From NCBI RefSeq assembly GCF_021018805.1, contig NC_086259.1, forward strand, positions 14,351,001 through 14,415,000: a DNA stretch of 64,000 bases, in the 5' to 3' direction. Shown piece by piece: positions 1 to 12,600 of the stretch. The stretch comes from Prinia subflava (taxonomy: Eukaryota; Chordata; Aves; Passeriformes; Cisticolidae). How positions within the stretch are numbered: position 1 is the first letter of the stretch; each line of letters starts with the position of its first letter. The notes below the pieces were generated by a model. The model saw nothing but the letters and a program-made list of their open reading frames with translations. It had not been told where the DNA came from and made no database searches. The position numbers were made by a program, and so were the translations under genes.

Positions 1-197
1 TACCCTCAGTGCCAGGAGGGGAGAAAAACATTCATTCAGGAGTGCCTATATGCCAGCATCCTTCTCCCACCTCACCTCTTCATCCTTTCCAAATGCCTTT
101 TCCAGCAAGTGGGGACAAGAGGGGACCAATGCCACCAGCAATGGCAGAGGCCCCACAATCTGATCCTGCTCCAAAGGTACCCCAGGAGCTTGGATGG

Positions 198-859
198 TTT
201 ATTGAGTAAGTTTAGGTAGGGTCCTGCACTGTTTATTACAAAAAATATCCAGCAGAGTTATGCTGTAGAAATTAAAAATTGTATATTTTTTAAATACACA
301 GCTCTTGTATTAAAAAGAAAAAGGAAAATAAAAACCAAAACAAGCATCTTGCTTTGTCGTAAACATCCGTGTAAGGAATGCGTTTGGTCCGGAGCAGAGG
401 GCAACACAGGAGAAAGCCACGGGGGTGTGAGGATGGCGCTGGTGCCGTCGGGGAGCTGCGGGGATGGAGCTGCGTGCTGCAAGGCGCTGGGGCGTGGTCC
501 CGCTGCTGGAAGCCTGCGTCTGGCGGGGGCTGCAGAGCGCCCCCCTGGGGTCAGAGCTGGAGTGGTGAAAGTGCCTTGGGAATGCGTCCTAAAAATAGCT
601 GGCAGCCTAAAATCACCGGCTCCCCCGCTGCAGCCCACAGCGACAGAGGGCACTGGGGACTGCAACACCACTGGATGTGTCCTGCAGGCTCTGACAGTCC
701 CTGGCATCCTGGGCGATGCTGGTGGCCTGGCTGTCCCCGTGGCGAAAACTGGGCGATGCCATCGTTGGCACATCCACGCCAGCCTGGTGCCCCGTCTATC
801 CTCTCCTACCCCAGCTGCCAAGCACCCCGGCACGGCGCACTTGCTTGCAGGGTTTTATT
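198..859 (-). promoter_or_regulatory. CARMIL2: CARMIL2 3' UTR with alternative poly(A) signals
   Basis: Downstream of the stop at 888 the minus strand has AATAAA at 854-859, only about 30 nt past the stop, then two more AATAAA hexamers at 232-237 and 198-203 after an AT-rich U-tract-like stretch (about 240-340). The composition of 240-340 is typical of a vertebrate 3' UTR end. I infer a short isoform ending near 835 and a longer one ending near 180-220. A convergent plus-strand gene (ACD lies here in mammals) could also end near here; nothing coding for it is visible. Confidence 0.45.
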
Positions 860-887
860 GGGAGCAGCGTGGTGACATGCAGGGGCT

Positions 888-3666
888 TCACTGTCCCAGG
901 GCTGGCTCTTCCTGGCCTGGCATTGGGCGTCTTTGGTCTATGGCAGCTGAGTCCTGTGCATTCCCAACAGTTTGTGCCAGGGCTTGCGGCTGCTCACCCT
1001 CAGTGCCTGTGCCAGCCTGCGGCTCCTCTGGCCCGGCACGGGGCCAGTCCTTCAGAGTGGCACCTGCAGAGGTCACAGGAGCTGCTGTGAGCATGGGGGG
1101 ACCCTTGGTACCCCAACACCTGCTTTAGCAGGGAGGGGAACATCTCACCTTCAGCATCCGAGGTTGGTCCAGGCTCACCCTCCATCTCTGAGAGGGACTC
1201 GTGCTTGGTCCTGTGCCTGAGCACAGGCGAACGCCGCAGGCGCAGGGGAACGGTGTCCGCTGGGGGAAACACAACCCAGCCTCATGTTAGGGTGGGGCAC
1301 CTTGGCTGGCTCCTGCTGGAACTGCTCCCAGTGCTGAATTCCCCTTGGGAAAACCCCAATGTGGCAGTGCCATTGTCTAGCACCCACCAGCTGGGAGAGG
1401 CAGCACCAGCACGCACATGGAACACCACCACCCGCCTCCATTGGTGTTAGGTGCAAGGAGGGCTGGGGGTCCCACTCCAGACCCAACTTACTTCCCAGCT
1501 CCGCCGGGCACTCGGGCTCCCTGAGCTGCTCCTCATGGACGGACAGTGCTCGGCGGCTGGTCCCCCGTGGCGCTGCCAGCCGTGCCATCAGCCGGTTGTC
1601 TGTGTAAGCAATGGGGTGGTGCCATTGGAGGATAGCCCACAGCACCCCGCTTGACAGGCCCCATCAGCACCCAGCACCCACTGTGTGCTTGGCTCCCTGC
1701 TGCCCTCCATTCCCAAGGGCTCCAAGAACAGGCCAGCAGTGGAATGAGGCACCCACAGGCACCTCATGCATCCCTACCTTCAGTATTGGGTGGTGTGGGC
1801 AGGGTGGGCAGGGTGCCAGCACCCACCTCCCCACCATGGCTGACCCTCCGTGGCAGCGCCACCGGCGCGCTCCTGCCCAGCCGTGGCAGGCTGCTGCTCC
1901 AGCCCTCCCGGCCTCCGGGCTCCGGCAGCCCGCTGGGCTCTGCTAGGGTGAAGGAGCGCCGGGGCTGGTCGGAGCTGGTGGCCAGTGGCTCAGCGGGCAG
2001 CTGCCTTCCCAGGGCTTTCCAGGCTGGCCGGGGCTCGGCGCTGGGCTCCGTCCTGGCAGCTGGGCTGCGGAAGGGTGCGTCTGTGGGGCAGGCAGGATGG
2101 AGCTGTGGGCGCCCACAAGTGACAGCCCCAGGGACGGGAACCAGCCTGCAGCCAGCCCAGGGGTGGGCAATGGGCTGGGTGTCCATCTGCTGTCACCAGG
2201 GATGGGCACCCATGGGTGTAGGGCACCCTCTCGAGGGTGGAATTCTGCCCACATGCCTGTGCCCACCAGACCCTGTTGGCTCCAGTCCCAATGCTTGGTG
2301 CTAGGAGAGGGGATAAAGCCCTCTGCCCCAGGGGCTGCTGTGACCCCCCAGCACGCACTGCTGACCCACCTGTGGACACAGAGTGTGTGCGGGCCTTCAG
2401 GGACGGGGGTGAGTCCGCAGAGCTGTCCACGATGTCCCCTGCAAGCAAAAGCCACCGGCCAGCATCAGTGAGCTGTGGTCTGCCCATTGCCACCAGCACC
2501 CCACAATGGGGACATGTAGTGGGACCCTCAGCTGGGAGTACAAGGGGGCCTGCCCATGGCCACCCATGGGTGCCCAGCTGGGTGGGGGTCAGGGTAGGGA
2601 GGGTGCAGCATCTCACCATCTGAGCCTGCTTTCTTGATCTCACTGTCTTTGCTCTGCAAGGGGGAAAAAAACTGGTAAGGGGGGTGTCAGGGAGGCAGTG
2701 CCCCCAGAGACAATGGGTGCAGAGGGCAGAGTGCTGCTGCCAGGCTCTGATGTGGCTGCAGGGAATGGGTGCATGCCAGGAAAGGAGGGGCGGACTCCAT
2801 GCCGTGGAGTGTGTAGGAATTCACTCCTTGCAGAGGGTTAGGGTCCATCCCAAAAATGGAACCAGTGCCCACCTGCTGCTTCTTGCTCTCAGCAGTCGGG
2901 CCCTTGGTGACGCCAATGCGATGGAGCATGACCTGCATGCGCTGCTCGAAGGAGCTGGACAACTCCCCCTCACTCTTCTCCAGGTGCCTCTTCTGCAGGG
3001 GAGACACAACCCTGCCAGGAACACGGACCCACCACAGCACCTATGGCACCCACACTCCTGCCTGCAGGGCACCCACAGTCCCAACCCCAGGCGTGCTGCC
3101 AGGAGATGGTGACATGGACAAGACACAGTGGGGATATCCCCAGCCATTACTCCAGTGTCCCCACATCCCCTGGTAACCCCACCGGCCTCCATGGGTGGGA
3201 GCAGCACCCACCAGGAGAGCTGAACAGTGGTGGTAGCTTGGTGACTGTGACAGTGCTCACCTTGTCGTGCCTGACCCCCAGTGCATCCTCGTCCTCCCCA
3301 GACAGCAAGATGAGTGACTGGGATTTGCCCTCCCTAGAGTATTTGGGCCGAATCCTCCGGGCAGAGTCAGGGGTCTGGCAGTGCTCAGGCTCTGCGTGGG
3401 GCTCGGCAGAGAGCCCCCCCTCCTCTGATTTACTCAGGGGCTTCACTGACTCGCCCGCCTTGCTGGGGGCTCGTAAAATGTCACTGAGCATCGAGCGCCT
3501 GCTCCTAGGGGCGGTGGGAGCACCCTCAGGCTCCTTCTCACATCTCGAGCCCCGACTGGATTTGGGTTTCTTGAAGGCAAAAAAATTCCCAATTTTCTTC
3601 TTGAGGGTGCGGGATCCAGAGGGAGCCAGAGGGGTTGATCCCAGGCAGGTCTCCGGAGTCGTGGGG
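888..3666 (-). CDS. CARMIL2: CARMIL2 exons 33-40: basic membrane-binding and proline-rich C-terminus
   Basis: These exons encode about residues 1042-1465. Exon 33 (406 nt) contains [20 protein letters not shown], matching the conserved basic-hydrophobic segment, and [19 protein letters not shown]. Exon 34 has [20 protein letters not shown]. Exon 35 is a 37-nt microexon ([13 protein letters not shown]) and exon 36 has KARTHSVST. Exons 37-40 are proline/arginine-rich and diverge. I chose the exon 37 donor at 1834/1835 because only that phase keeps exon 38 open; a better-looking donor at 1826/1827 would run into a stop. The stop codon is at 888-890. The last exon is the least certain because its protein has no strong family match. 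Confidence 0.75.
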
Positions 3667-6600
3667 CTGGGGAGAAATGAAGCATTGGAAAAGGTAAGCT
3701 CCAGGCTGCCAAGAGGTAAGGGATCATTTTTTTCTCCCTGCCCACCCTAAAGGGATGGATCCAGACCCTGGACACATCACCTGAGACAGCAGTGTTCTGG
3801 CAAGGGCACCCATTCCCAGCATGGTTCCCATGGGTGCTGCCTCATTGCCTTCCCACGGTGGGACAGACTCCACAGCCACATCCTGCACACCATGGCTGCC
3901 ATCCCATTCCTCTTCCCCCAGCCTTGCCCTTGGTGATATCCCTGGGTGAGCTGGTTTCCCCAGCATCCCTTTTGCACTGGGACCAGCAGTGTTTGCAAGG
4001 AGGCTGCTGAAACCCTGGGGATGGGTGTGTGCTGGGCAGGAGAGCGGCCCTGGGCACCCTCCACACTTACGGCAGCGTTTCTGTGATGAGCCTCTTGGCA
4101 AAGAAGTCCTCCAGCCCCTCGTCCACGCGGGTGATGCTCCTGTCCTCGCTGTTCTCACAGGCCACGGGCTGCACCTGTGAGTGACAGCTGCTGTCAGCCC
4201 AGCACAGGGCAAAGGAGCCCCCAGGCACGAAGGTGTGTCACCCACCACTGGGCATGGACAAGTGGGTGCCCCTGCAGGATGGGTGCTGGCATGCTCCATC
4301 TCATACCCGGCATTAAAACCAAACCATGGTGTTATCAGCTGCATCTGAGCTCTAATCCTGCTCCCTCCCTTGAGCACTGGGAGCTCCAGGCAGCCCCAGG
4401 CTCCTTCCAACCCCTTGCCCAGCACACTGGCTGAGGTATGGCACTCAAACTGTGGGAGAAGCCTTTGGCAGTGATGCTTCCTCCATCTGAGCTCCAAGAA
4501 AGGGACCCCTGTGCTGCTGGCAGGTGACAGAGCAGGTGACCTGCAAGGACCCATATCTGCATCCTTCAGATGCTTCAAGTCCAACCTTGGAGTGCCACCA
4601 TGGCCTGCATGACAGCCACCTGCTCCATTCCTATCACAGAGTGGTCCACGCCATGGCCAAGCCTTCCTCCATGGCACCTTCCTCTCCCTGGCATGTGGCA
4701 CTGCATCAGTGGCTTCCTATCGATGAGAGGGAGGCGCTTCCCCATCGGTGGCATTTCAATCCATAATGACTTTTCATTACGGCTGGATTGATGCTGCTCA
4801 GGAGCCGTTCCAGCCATCTGAGATCTGCTCTCCCTGTCACATCCTATCCATCAAAGCCCGTCCTTGCTCAAGCCTCGGCCCACCCTGGGTGCCAGGCGTG
4901 CCTGTCCCACTGCAGGGTGATTGGGCCTGGGCCCTGCCAACCTGCAGCACCCACCCTGCCCATGGGACACAACTCCTGCCTCCCCTCCGGCCTCTGCCAG
5001 CCCCGATCCCACCGTGATCCAAGGGCAAGCATCACCACAGCCATGCAAGCCAGGGCTTTCCAGCAAGTGAACGGATCCAGCTGCATCACGGTGGCAAGGG
5101 GATGAGGTGATGCCAGCAGGATCCAGCCCCAGGGACAGTGACGGAGCTGGACTCGCCGCTGACTGCACCCAAAAGTTACTTTTCCTTTGGGAAGGGGGGT
5201 GCAAAGGCAGGATCCCCATCCAGTCGCCTGTTGGATGGGGGGAGCACAGCCCACCTCATCACGGCTGGCAGAGCCCCACCAGCATCACCGGGAGCTGTGG
5301 TGGCCACCAGTGCTTCAGGGATGATGGATTTTGGATAAGGGGGAGTAAACGGAGCTCAGGAGGGAGGCAGCTGGAGCCATTGCCGAACACATTGCTGGCC
5401 CTCTGCACCCCAAACTCTGCAGGTTTTTTCATTCCTCTCCTGGCTCCCACTGCTCAGCATCTCCCAGTGGGGAGCAGGGAAAATGATGGATGATTCCCCT
5501 CGCCCTCCCCAGCCCCCTTGCCCATCCTTTCAGGCTGCCCCCCTCCGAGGAGGAGGCTCCGGCAGCAGCTGAAATGCAGAATAATAAACCCACCGCGTCT
5601 TTGCGCATCTCATTTTCCTGCCTTGCAACAAATACTGACCGCAGTAATTCACCCGAGCAGAAAAAAAGAAAGGGAAAAACACACAGAATACACCCCACCT
5701 CCCTTGCCAGCCATACCCCCCCTTACATTCGGCTTGCTGGGCGGCTGCCTGTGCCGGCGGTTGGGCCGGGGCCTGGCTTTGGTGCAATGCTCCAGCTTCT
5801 CGCCGGCGGTCGGCAGGTCCATAAGGAATCCGGTGGCGGTGGCAGGCTGCGTGGCGGGGAGCGAGCCGCTCGCAGGCTCAGCATCCTTTGTGGAGGCAGG
5901 GCGTGCCGGCGGCGCGGCGGGGCTGAGTGACGGCGGCGCCCGGTGAGCTCGGAGCCCGCTGGCGTCTCGACCCGCTGCCGGCTCCAGCTCCGAGACACCT
6001 ACGAGAGGCGAGAGGGTCCCTGTTGACACCCGCCCTCGCCAGGCCTCCCCATCATCATCATCATCACCATCATCATCACCGACGCCGTCACCTTCGCCCA
6101 CGCGTGGAGGGTCAGCGGGGCAGTGGCTGCGCCGCGGGGAGGGGAGCGCCGGGAGCGTGCGTGGCGGCTTTGCGGCGCAGCCCGGGATGGATCCTGCCTC
6201 CGCCGCCGGAGGTTTGCGTGCAGGGGATGATGCTGCGGGGGGACTATGGGGGGATGCTCAGGCAGGGGCCGAGCCGAGCCCCGCAGACAGCCCTGAGACC
6301 GGCAGCAGGCAGCAGAGGCACGAATTCTGCCGGCGCTGGCCCGGCATGAGCAGCACTCACAAACACGCCAGTTTTGCTCTGCAGGCAGCTTCTCACCTCC
6401 CCCCAGGTACCCTCTGGATGGGTGTCAGGGTGCTGCGGGGCTCAGGGATCCCCTGAGGACACAGGGGTGCTGAGTGCTGGAGTCTGCATGAGCTCTGCTT
6501 TAGCCAAAGCAGAGTCACCCATCGGCTGATCATTATCTGTGCCCCCCGAGATTCACTCCCCTCCCAGGCGTGCAGGGCTCCGGGGGCAACAGCAGCCACA

Positions 6601-9600
6601 AGGAAAACCCATGGGCAGTGTCTTCTCCCCAAGGTGGCTGGGTGAGTGGATGATGTCTGTCTCCAGGGTGGACCCTGGGATGGCTGTGGGAGATACCATG
6701 GCACCCACAACCACAGACAAACCTCCTACCCCTGGCTGGCTGTGTGGGGAGGGAGTTCAGGGCATTTACTCCACTGCCCAAGGGCACTGAACCAGCTGAG
6801 GCCCAAAACCAGCACAAGAGCAAGGTAAAGGTGAGCTTCCCCCACAGACCCCAACAACAGCACTGGGAGAGGCTCTCTGAAGGGTCCAGATCCTGCTGCC
6901 CTGGGCCCATGACCATGAGGGGCTCTGACCGTGAGGCTCCCAGGTTGCCCCCAGGTTGCCCCCATCCCTGCCATGTCCCCGTGGCACCCACAGAGCTGCA
7001 GCAGAGGGGCAGTTCCCCCGTGACCTTACTTCTCACAGTCGGTGTGGGCCGAATGCTCCTGAAATGCTTGTTCCTCCTCCGCAGGGCCATCTTGTACTGC
7101 AGGGAGAGAGGGATGGTGGCAGCTCTGGCATGGACAAGCTGGCTGTGCCAAGAGGCATCCTATGGCAGCCGGAGCCAGCCAGGCTTCGCCCAGTGATGGG
7201 TACAATCCCTCCATCACCCCTAGGCTGCCAGGGCTGCACCCCCTCATCTTGTCCCAGCTCCAAAACTACCCACGGTGCTGCACTGGATACTTCCCCATCC
7301 AAAAGCATGCACTACACTGGATCTCAGGTCCCAAAGCAGCAACAGCAGGACAAGGTACAGCAGCCAGGCCGCCACAAGGACACATTCCCAGTGCCAGCAG
7401 CATGGCCAGGCGGGTTAATTGTCCCATTTCTCAGCACTAATTGCCTTAGCACTGCCCTGGGGGGGTGCCGGGGGTGCATGCACCCAGAGAGGCTGTGGCT
7501 TTAAGCCCGGCATCATCCGGTAAGGCGGATAAAGGGCGGTTATACCACGGGCATCACGCGGCGGCAGCGGGTCCGGACCCTACCTCCTCTGCAGCCAGGT
7601 CCGGAGGATTCCTGCCCCTTGCCAGCGCCGTGGCATCGTCCTCAGCCGACTCCGGCAGCAGCACCAGGAGGTCGAGCCCCTGCTTGGAGAGGCTCTCTGC
7701 CTAAAACCATTAGGAAGCGCTTAAATTATCCCAGGGGCTGAAGCGCGGCTGCCCTGTGTGCTCCGTGCTGCTCTGCTCACTACCCACGGCTGGGATTTGT
7801 GAGCGGATTTAGGCCTGATTAGCCGGTGTCCAGCCCAGCACAGCTGCCTTGCTGCAGGAGTGCCCAGCGTCACCCCAGCACCCCCTACCACACGGCTGCA
7901 GTGCTGGGACTTTGCTCAGGGTGTTAATGTTGCTGTGACCACACTGGGAAAAGATTACCTGTGAGGAAAACCGGTCTGGGTGGGAATTGTCCTGCTTCCC
8001 AGACTGCAAATCCACAGTCACAGCATTGGTGTTCAGGTACCTGGACAATGCTGGGGTACCCTGACCCCCATCCTGCATCCCAGCCCTGCATCCCCATCCC
8101 GCAGGTGCTGGCAGCCCCCAGCACTCACCAGTTTGCACTGGGCCATGGTCAGGTCTCCCAGCACGGCATCCATGATGCAGTTGGCTACAGCAGCAGTGAT
8201 GGACAGCTTGATTTCACTGGGAGCACAAAGAGGGCTCTCAGGGCCAGCACCCACCAGCCCTGCAAGCCGTGGGGCCACCTCCCCAGGAGGGCTTTGCTGA
8301 GGAGATGGATGCTTGGCTGTGGCTCACAGAGGGGCTCCCCAGGCATGCCCGTGTGCTGTGGCTTGCTGGGTCTATGCTGCCAGGGAAGGAATGGGAATAG
8401 GCACTGACTGGGATGGAGAATGCCAAATGCATCCCACTGTTGATGGTCAGGGCCAGCCAAGGGCCTGACCCAAACCCCATGGGTTTCCCCAGCACCCTAG
8501 GGACTCATCCAAAGTGGCTCCAAGCAGGAAGCAAAGCTATAGCTGGAAAAACACAGCAGCAAGACACAGCACACCTCTACCACAATGTGGGCAGAGGAGA
8601 AGTTGGTAGAGAGCCCCCAGAATGCTCCTCTGGCCCTACAGGTCAGTGCCAGGGACTGAGAGAGAAGCAAGAACAACACATCACCCACTTCAGCTTGCTG
8701 AAGACATCGGTGACCATCTGGTCCAGGACAGCACTGAGGCTGAGGTGGTCCTGGAGGCAGATCTGCTCCGACATGGCATTGACCAGCTGATCCCTGACCC
8801 CGCTCTTCTGCACCACAGCTGGGCACAGGCCGTGCGCCGTGTCCAGCACTGCCTGCATGATTGCCTGAAGTGGGGGGAGGAAAGGAAGGTTTCAGTTTCT
8901 TTTCTATCAAGATTCACCAGGTTTCCAGTAGACACCCTCCCTCTTATCCTTGGGCCAAGGGTGACAAACCTCCCAGGCTGCCCATGGGTGCCCACCTGGA
9001 TTTCTCGGCTGCAGATCTGTGACGCTTCCTCCGTGAGACATTCCAGCTTGTGCTGCAGCTTGCCATTCTGGTAGGGGGAGTTTCCTGCCTCATACAAGAG
9101 GGGCAGGATCTGACACGGGAAGGGAGACAGCGTGAGTCATCCCATGTCACCTCATCTTCCCATATTTCCATGTACAGCCTGCATCCATGGCTGCCCCATG
9201 AAAGAGCATCACCCACATCAGCTGGGGACACCCAGTGATCTTTTGGCTTTGCTGGGCCAGGTTTGGACATTCTCATCCCTCACAGGATGAGGATGCAAAT
9301 CCCTCAATTTTTCCTCACCACTCACTGACTCTCCTTCCTCTCTTGCACCTCACCCCACTGCTACCTGTGTCAGGGAGACCCTTAACCAACACTTTCACCA
9401 CCTTTCCAACATCAGTACTGTCTTCTTAAATCCTGTCTCTGCCAGATTAAGTAACTAGGGGGGTGCCAGAGAGTTGGGGAAAAGGGGAAAGGAGGTGGTT
9501 TGAAGAGAAGTAGAGGAGGAGGAGAAAAAGGGGCAATGAGGAGAGAGAACCAAGACCAGGAGGATCAAACCAGGAGCTGCCAAGCCAACATGATGGATTT

Positions 9601-12600
9601 TGTCATGGGCTGATGGCTCACAATTCTTATTGCTGGGGTGGGATGAAGGTGCCACAGGGAGGGATCTCTCAGGGATTCAGGGAAGTTTCTCACCAGTGTG
9701 GGCATCTGTGGGTTGCAGGGAGCTCTGAAAGCTGGAACACCCATCTCTCCCAAGGAGGGACATGTGAGCATGGGATACCAGAGGAAGAGGGGTTGTAGCC
9801 CTGTGAGGGGTGTGCACACAGCTGTCTCTGGGGCAAGGGGACTAAGAACATTTTGATCTTTGTTCTAGAAGGGAATTCAGAAATTCTCAGCTGTTCTTTA
9901 ATATTTGCAAGTGCTCAGTGGTGTCTGTTGCATCGACGTCCTGGAATTCCCTGGCTGCTGGTTAATGATGTCGTTAAGGAATCGATGCCCTGCCTCGATC
10001 CGAAGGGATGCCTGCTGAGCTGAGGGGATTCCTGCACTGTGGACTCACACTGACAGAGAGGTTGGCATTCCTGATGGCCTCCTCGGCACAGAGGATGTCC
10101 GTCTCCACCTCCCTGCCCGCACAGGTGCTGAGGATGTCCACGTGTTTCTGCACACTCAGGCAGATCTCATTCACCATCTGCAGCACAGAGAGGCTGTGTC
10201 ATGTGCTAGTGCTGGAGCAGCACTGCCAGTTCCCCTCCTTGCTGTGACTTTTCCAGAGAGGAGTGTGCTTGGAGGGGGCACAGGCAGGTTACAGCCTTTG
10301 AGAGCATCCCTGCCTATTAACCAGGGGTGCCACACAGCAGGGATTTGCTGGCAAGAATGCACAGGGAGCAGGAACACGCTGTATAGGTTTGTAGCAGCAA
10401 GTTATCTCAGCAGTGCATATGCATGAAATGCATGGATGCAGTCAGCAGGATTCCAGGAGATCTGCTTTCCATCCACCCCCACCCTCATCACAGAACCATG
10501 AAAAGGTTTGGGTTGGAAGGGATCTTTGAGGTCCTCTCGTTCCAACCCCCCTGCCATGGTGAGGGACACCTTGGAGCCCAACCTGGGCTTTAACACATCC
10601 AGAGATTTGGCATCCACAATTTCTCTGAGCAACCTGTTCCATCCCTCCCATCTGCTCTGCCTTCCACTCAGGAAAGGTTAAAAGGGTGTTTTCCTTCTTG
10701 CAAGAGCTCTCATGAGCAGGCCTGGGTCATTTGGGTCAGGGGAGGAGCAGCCCCATGCAGCAAATTGTCCATCCAACCTGTTCGGAGGAGCTGGTGAGGA
10801 TGCCCTGCTGCAGGCGGAAGGTCTGTGCGGGCAGAGTCTGCCGCAGCTGGTTCCTGGTCAGGCAGGACTGGAGCTGCAAAGGCAAGAGGCCGTGAGCAGT
10901 GATGGTGGCACCTGGCCCTGCACTCCCAGCCCACATCCCCACCTTGTGCACAGCCTCCTCCGTCCTCTCGGGGTGGCTGCGGTAGGCCTGCGCCACGTCG
11001 CTCATCGGCAGCGGCATCGACTTGAGCGTGTAATTCCTGCCAGGCACAGTGGGAATTCCTGCTGCACCCAGGGCTCATCCCCCCTGTTTGTGTCCCCACA
11101 GACATGACACAGGCCCAGAGCCCACCCAAGAGCAGCCTGGACGTTGTCCTGAGGTCCAGCCCTGGAGACAGGAATGGTCAAACTCTAGTTCTCAGCAGAC
11201 CCTGATGGGGTGGCAGTGACCATCTGCCCAGGCTCCCCTCTTTCTTCAGACCTCCAGAGATCTGCACAGCCAAACACCAGGCAGGGTGGTGGATGTGCTC
11301 AGCAGGTGAACAAACCCCACCCACCCGTCACAGGCAGGGACGAGAGGAGCATCATGTCACCACCACCAGCAGATCCCCCTGAATCTGGGGGCTCCTTGGG
11401 TGACATGAGGCTGTGCTGGTTGGCATGGAGAGCCCAGGGGAGTCCCTGAGGTTGGAAATGGGGGTGTCATCACCAAATGGGGTGTCAGGTTGCTTTTCTG
11501 GCCACAAGACCAGAGCTGTGGACCAAATCCCTAGGGACATGTATGAAACTGTGTGATGGCCTCACCATTCAAGGGGAAAAAAGGCCCTGGGGACAGTGAC
11601 ATGCTGGTGACAGAGGCTCTTTTGCATGGTGGCAACAAGCCAGCAGGACCAAGAGCCTCCCTCCTTACCTCTCCAAAGCTTGAGCCACCTCTAGGAGCCC
11701 ATGGGCAGTTGTGTTGTTCCTGTCCCAAACCACAGTCCTGCAAGAAGAGGGACCTGGTGAACCCTGCCCACACACACACTGCCCTGAGGTGGTGCCAGCA
11801 AGAGACAGCCCAAGGCTGACCCCAGGCATCAGAGAGCCTAGAAGTGGGATTAAAACCTACAATTTTCAGTATGCAAACCCCAAACTTGGGCTTTGCAAGG
11901 AGCTATAAATTGGGTGGGTGCCTGGAGGGAGTGAAGGGCTGGGAGGGCACATTCAGGCATCATCCTGTGGGCAGGGACAGACATCTCCCAGAGGAGCAGC
12001 CCTGGCTGAACACCATTCCCTGTCCTCTGCAGACACCCCTGCTTTGCCTTTGTGTACACAATGTGGTCAAAAATGATGTTTTAGGAGCTGATGGCACAGC
12101 AGGAGGCAAGGGCAGTGACCACAAAGGTCTGCCTGCAGCATGCTGGGCTGTGCAGGAGCCTGGAAAAGAGGTGGCAAGCACCAGAGCAGGGATTGAGCTG
12201 CTCTCTTGTCCTTCACACGTCCCCTGCCAGCACTGCCAGATGACTGCCATGGGTGCAAAATGCACTCATAGCATCTGCCCATGTACCAGGAGTGGTCCAG
12301 GACCACATCCATGGCCAGCAGGAGCCACAACAAGCCTCCTCTGATGGCATCAGCATCACAACCATCACATCAGGGCCAGCACAGGGTCACCCACAGGGTG
12401 TTCTAGAGCTGCTGCTACCTGAGCTTGGTGTTGATCTGCAGGGCCTTGGCGAGCATCTTGGCCCCCGTGTCCCCCATGGCGTTGCCACTGATGTCCAGGG
12501 AGACGAGGCTGGTGTTACTGCCCAGGGCACTCAGCAGGACGTTGGTTCCCAGTTTGAGGCGTGATTCAGCCACAGACAGTGACTGGAGAGGCTAGGAAAG

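Noticed and set aside
258..833. 191-codon minus-strand open frame ending in a hydrophobic stretch
   Set aside because: It falls after the CARMIL2 stop, and the hydrophobic tail is just translated AT-rich 3' UTR.
349..1128. 259-codon plus-strand open frame overlapping the last CARMIL2 exon
   Set aside because: It lies opposite a supported exon and 3' UTR in GC-rich DNA and has no similarity I recognise. It is treated as a shadow.
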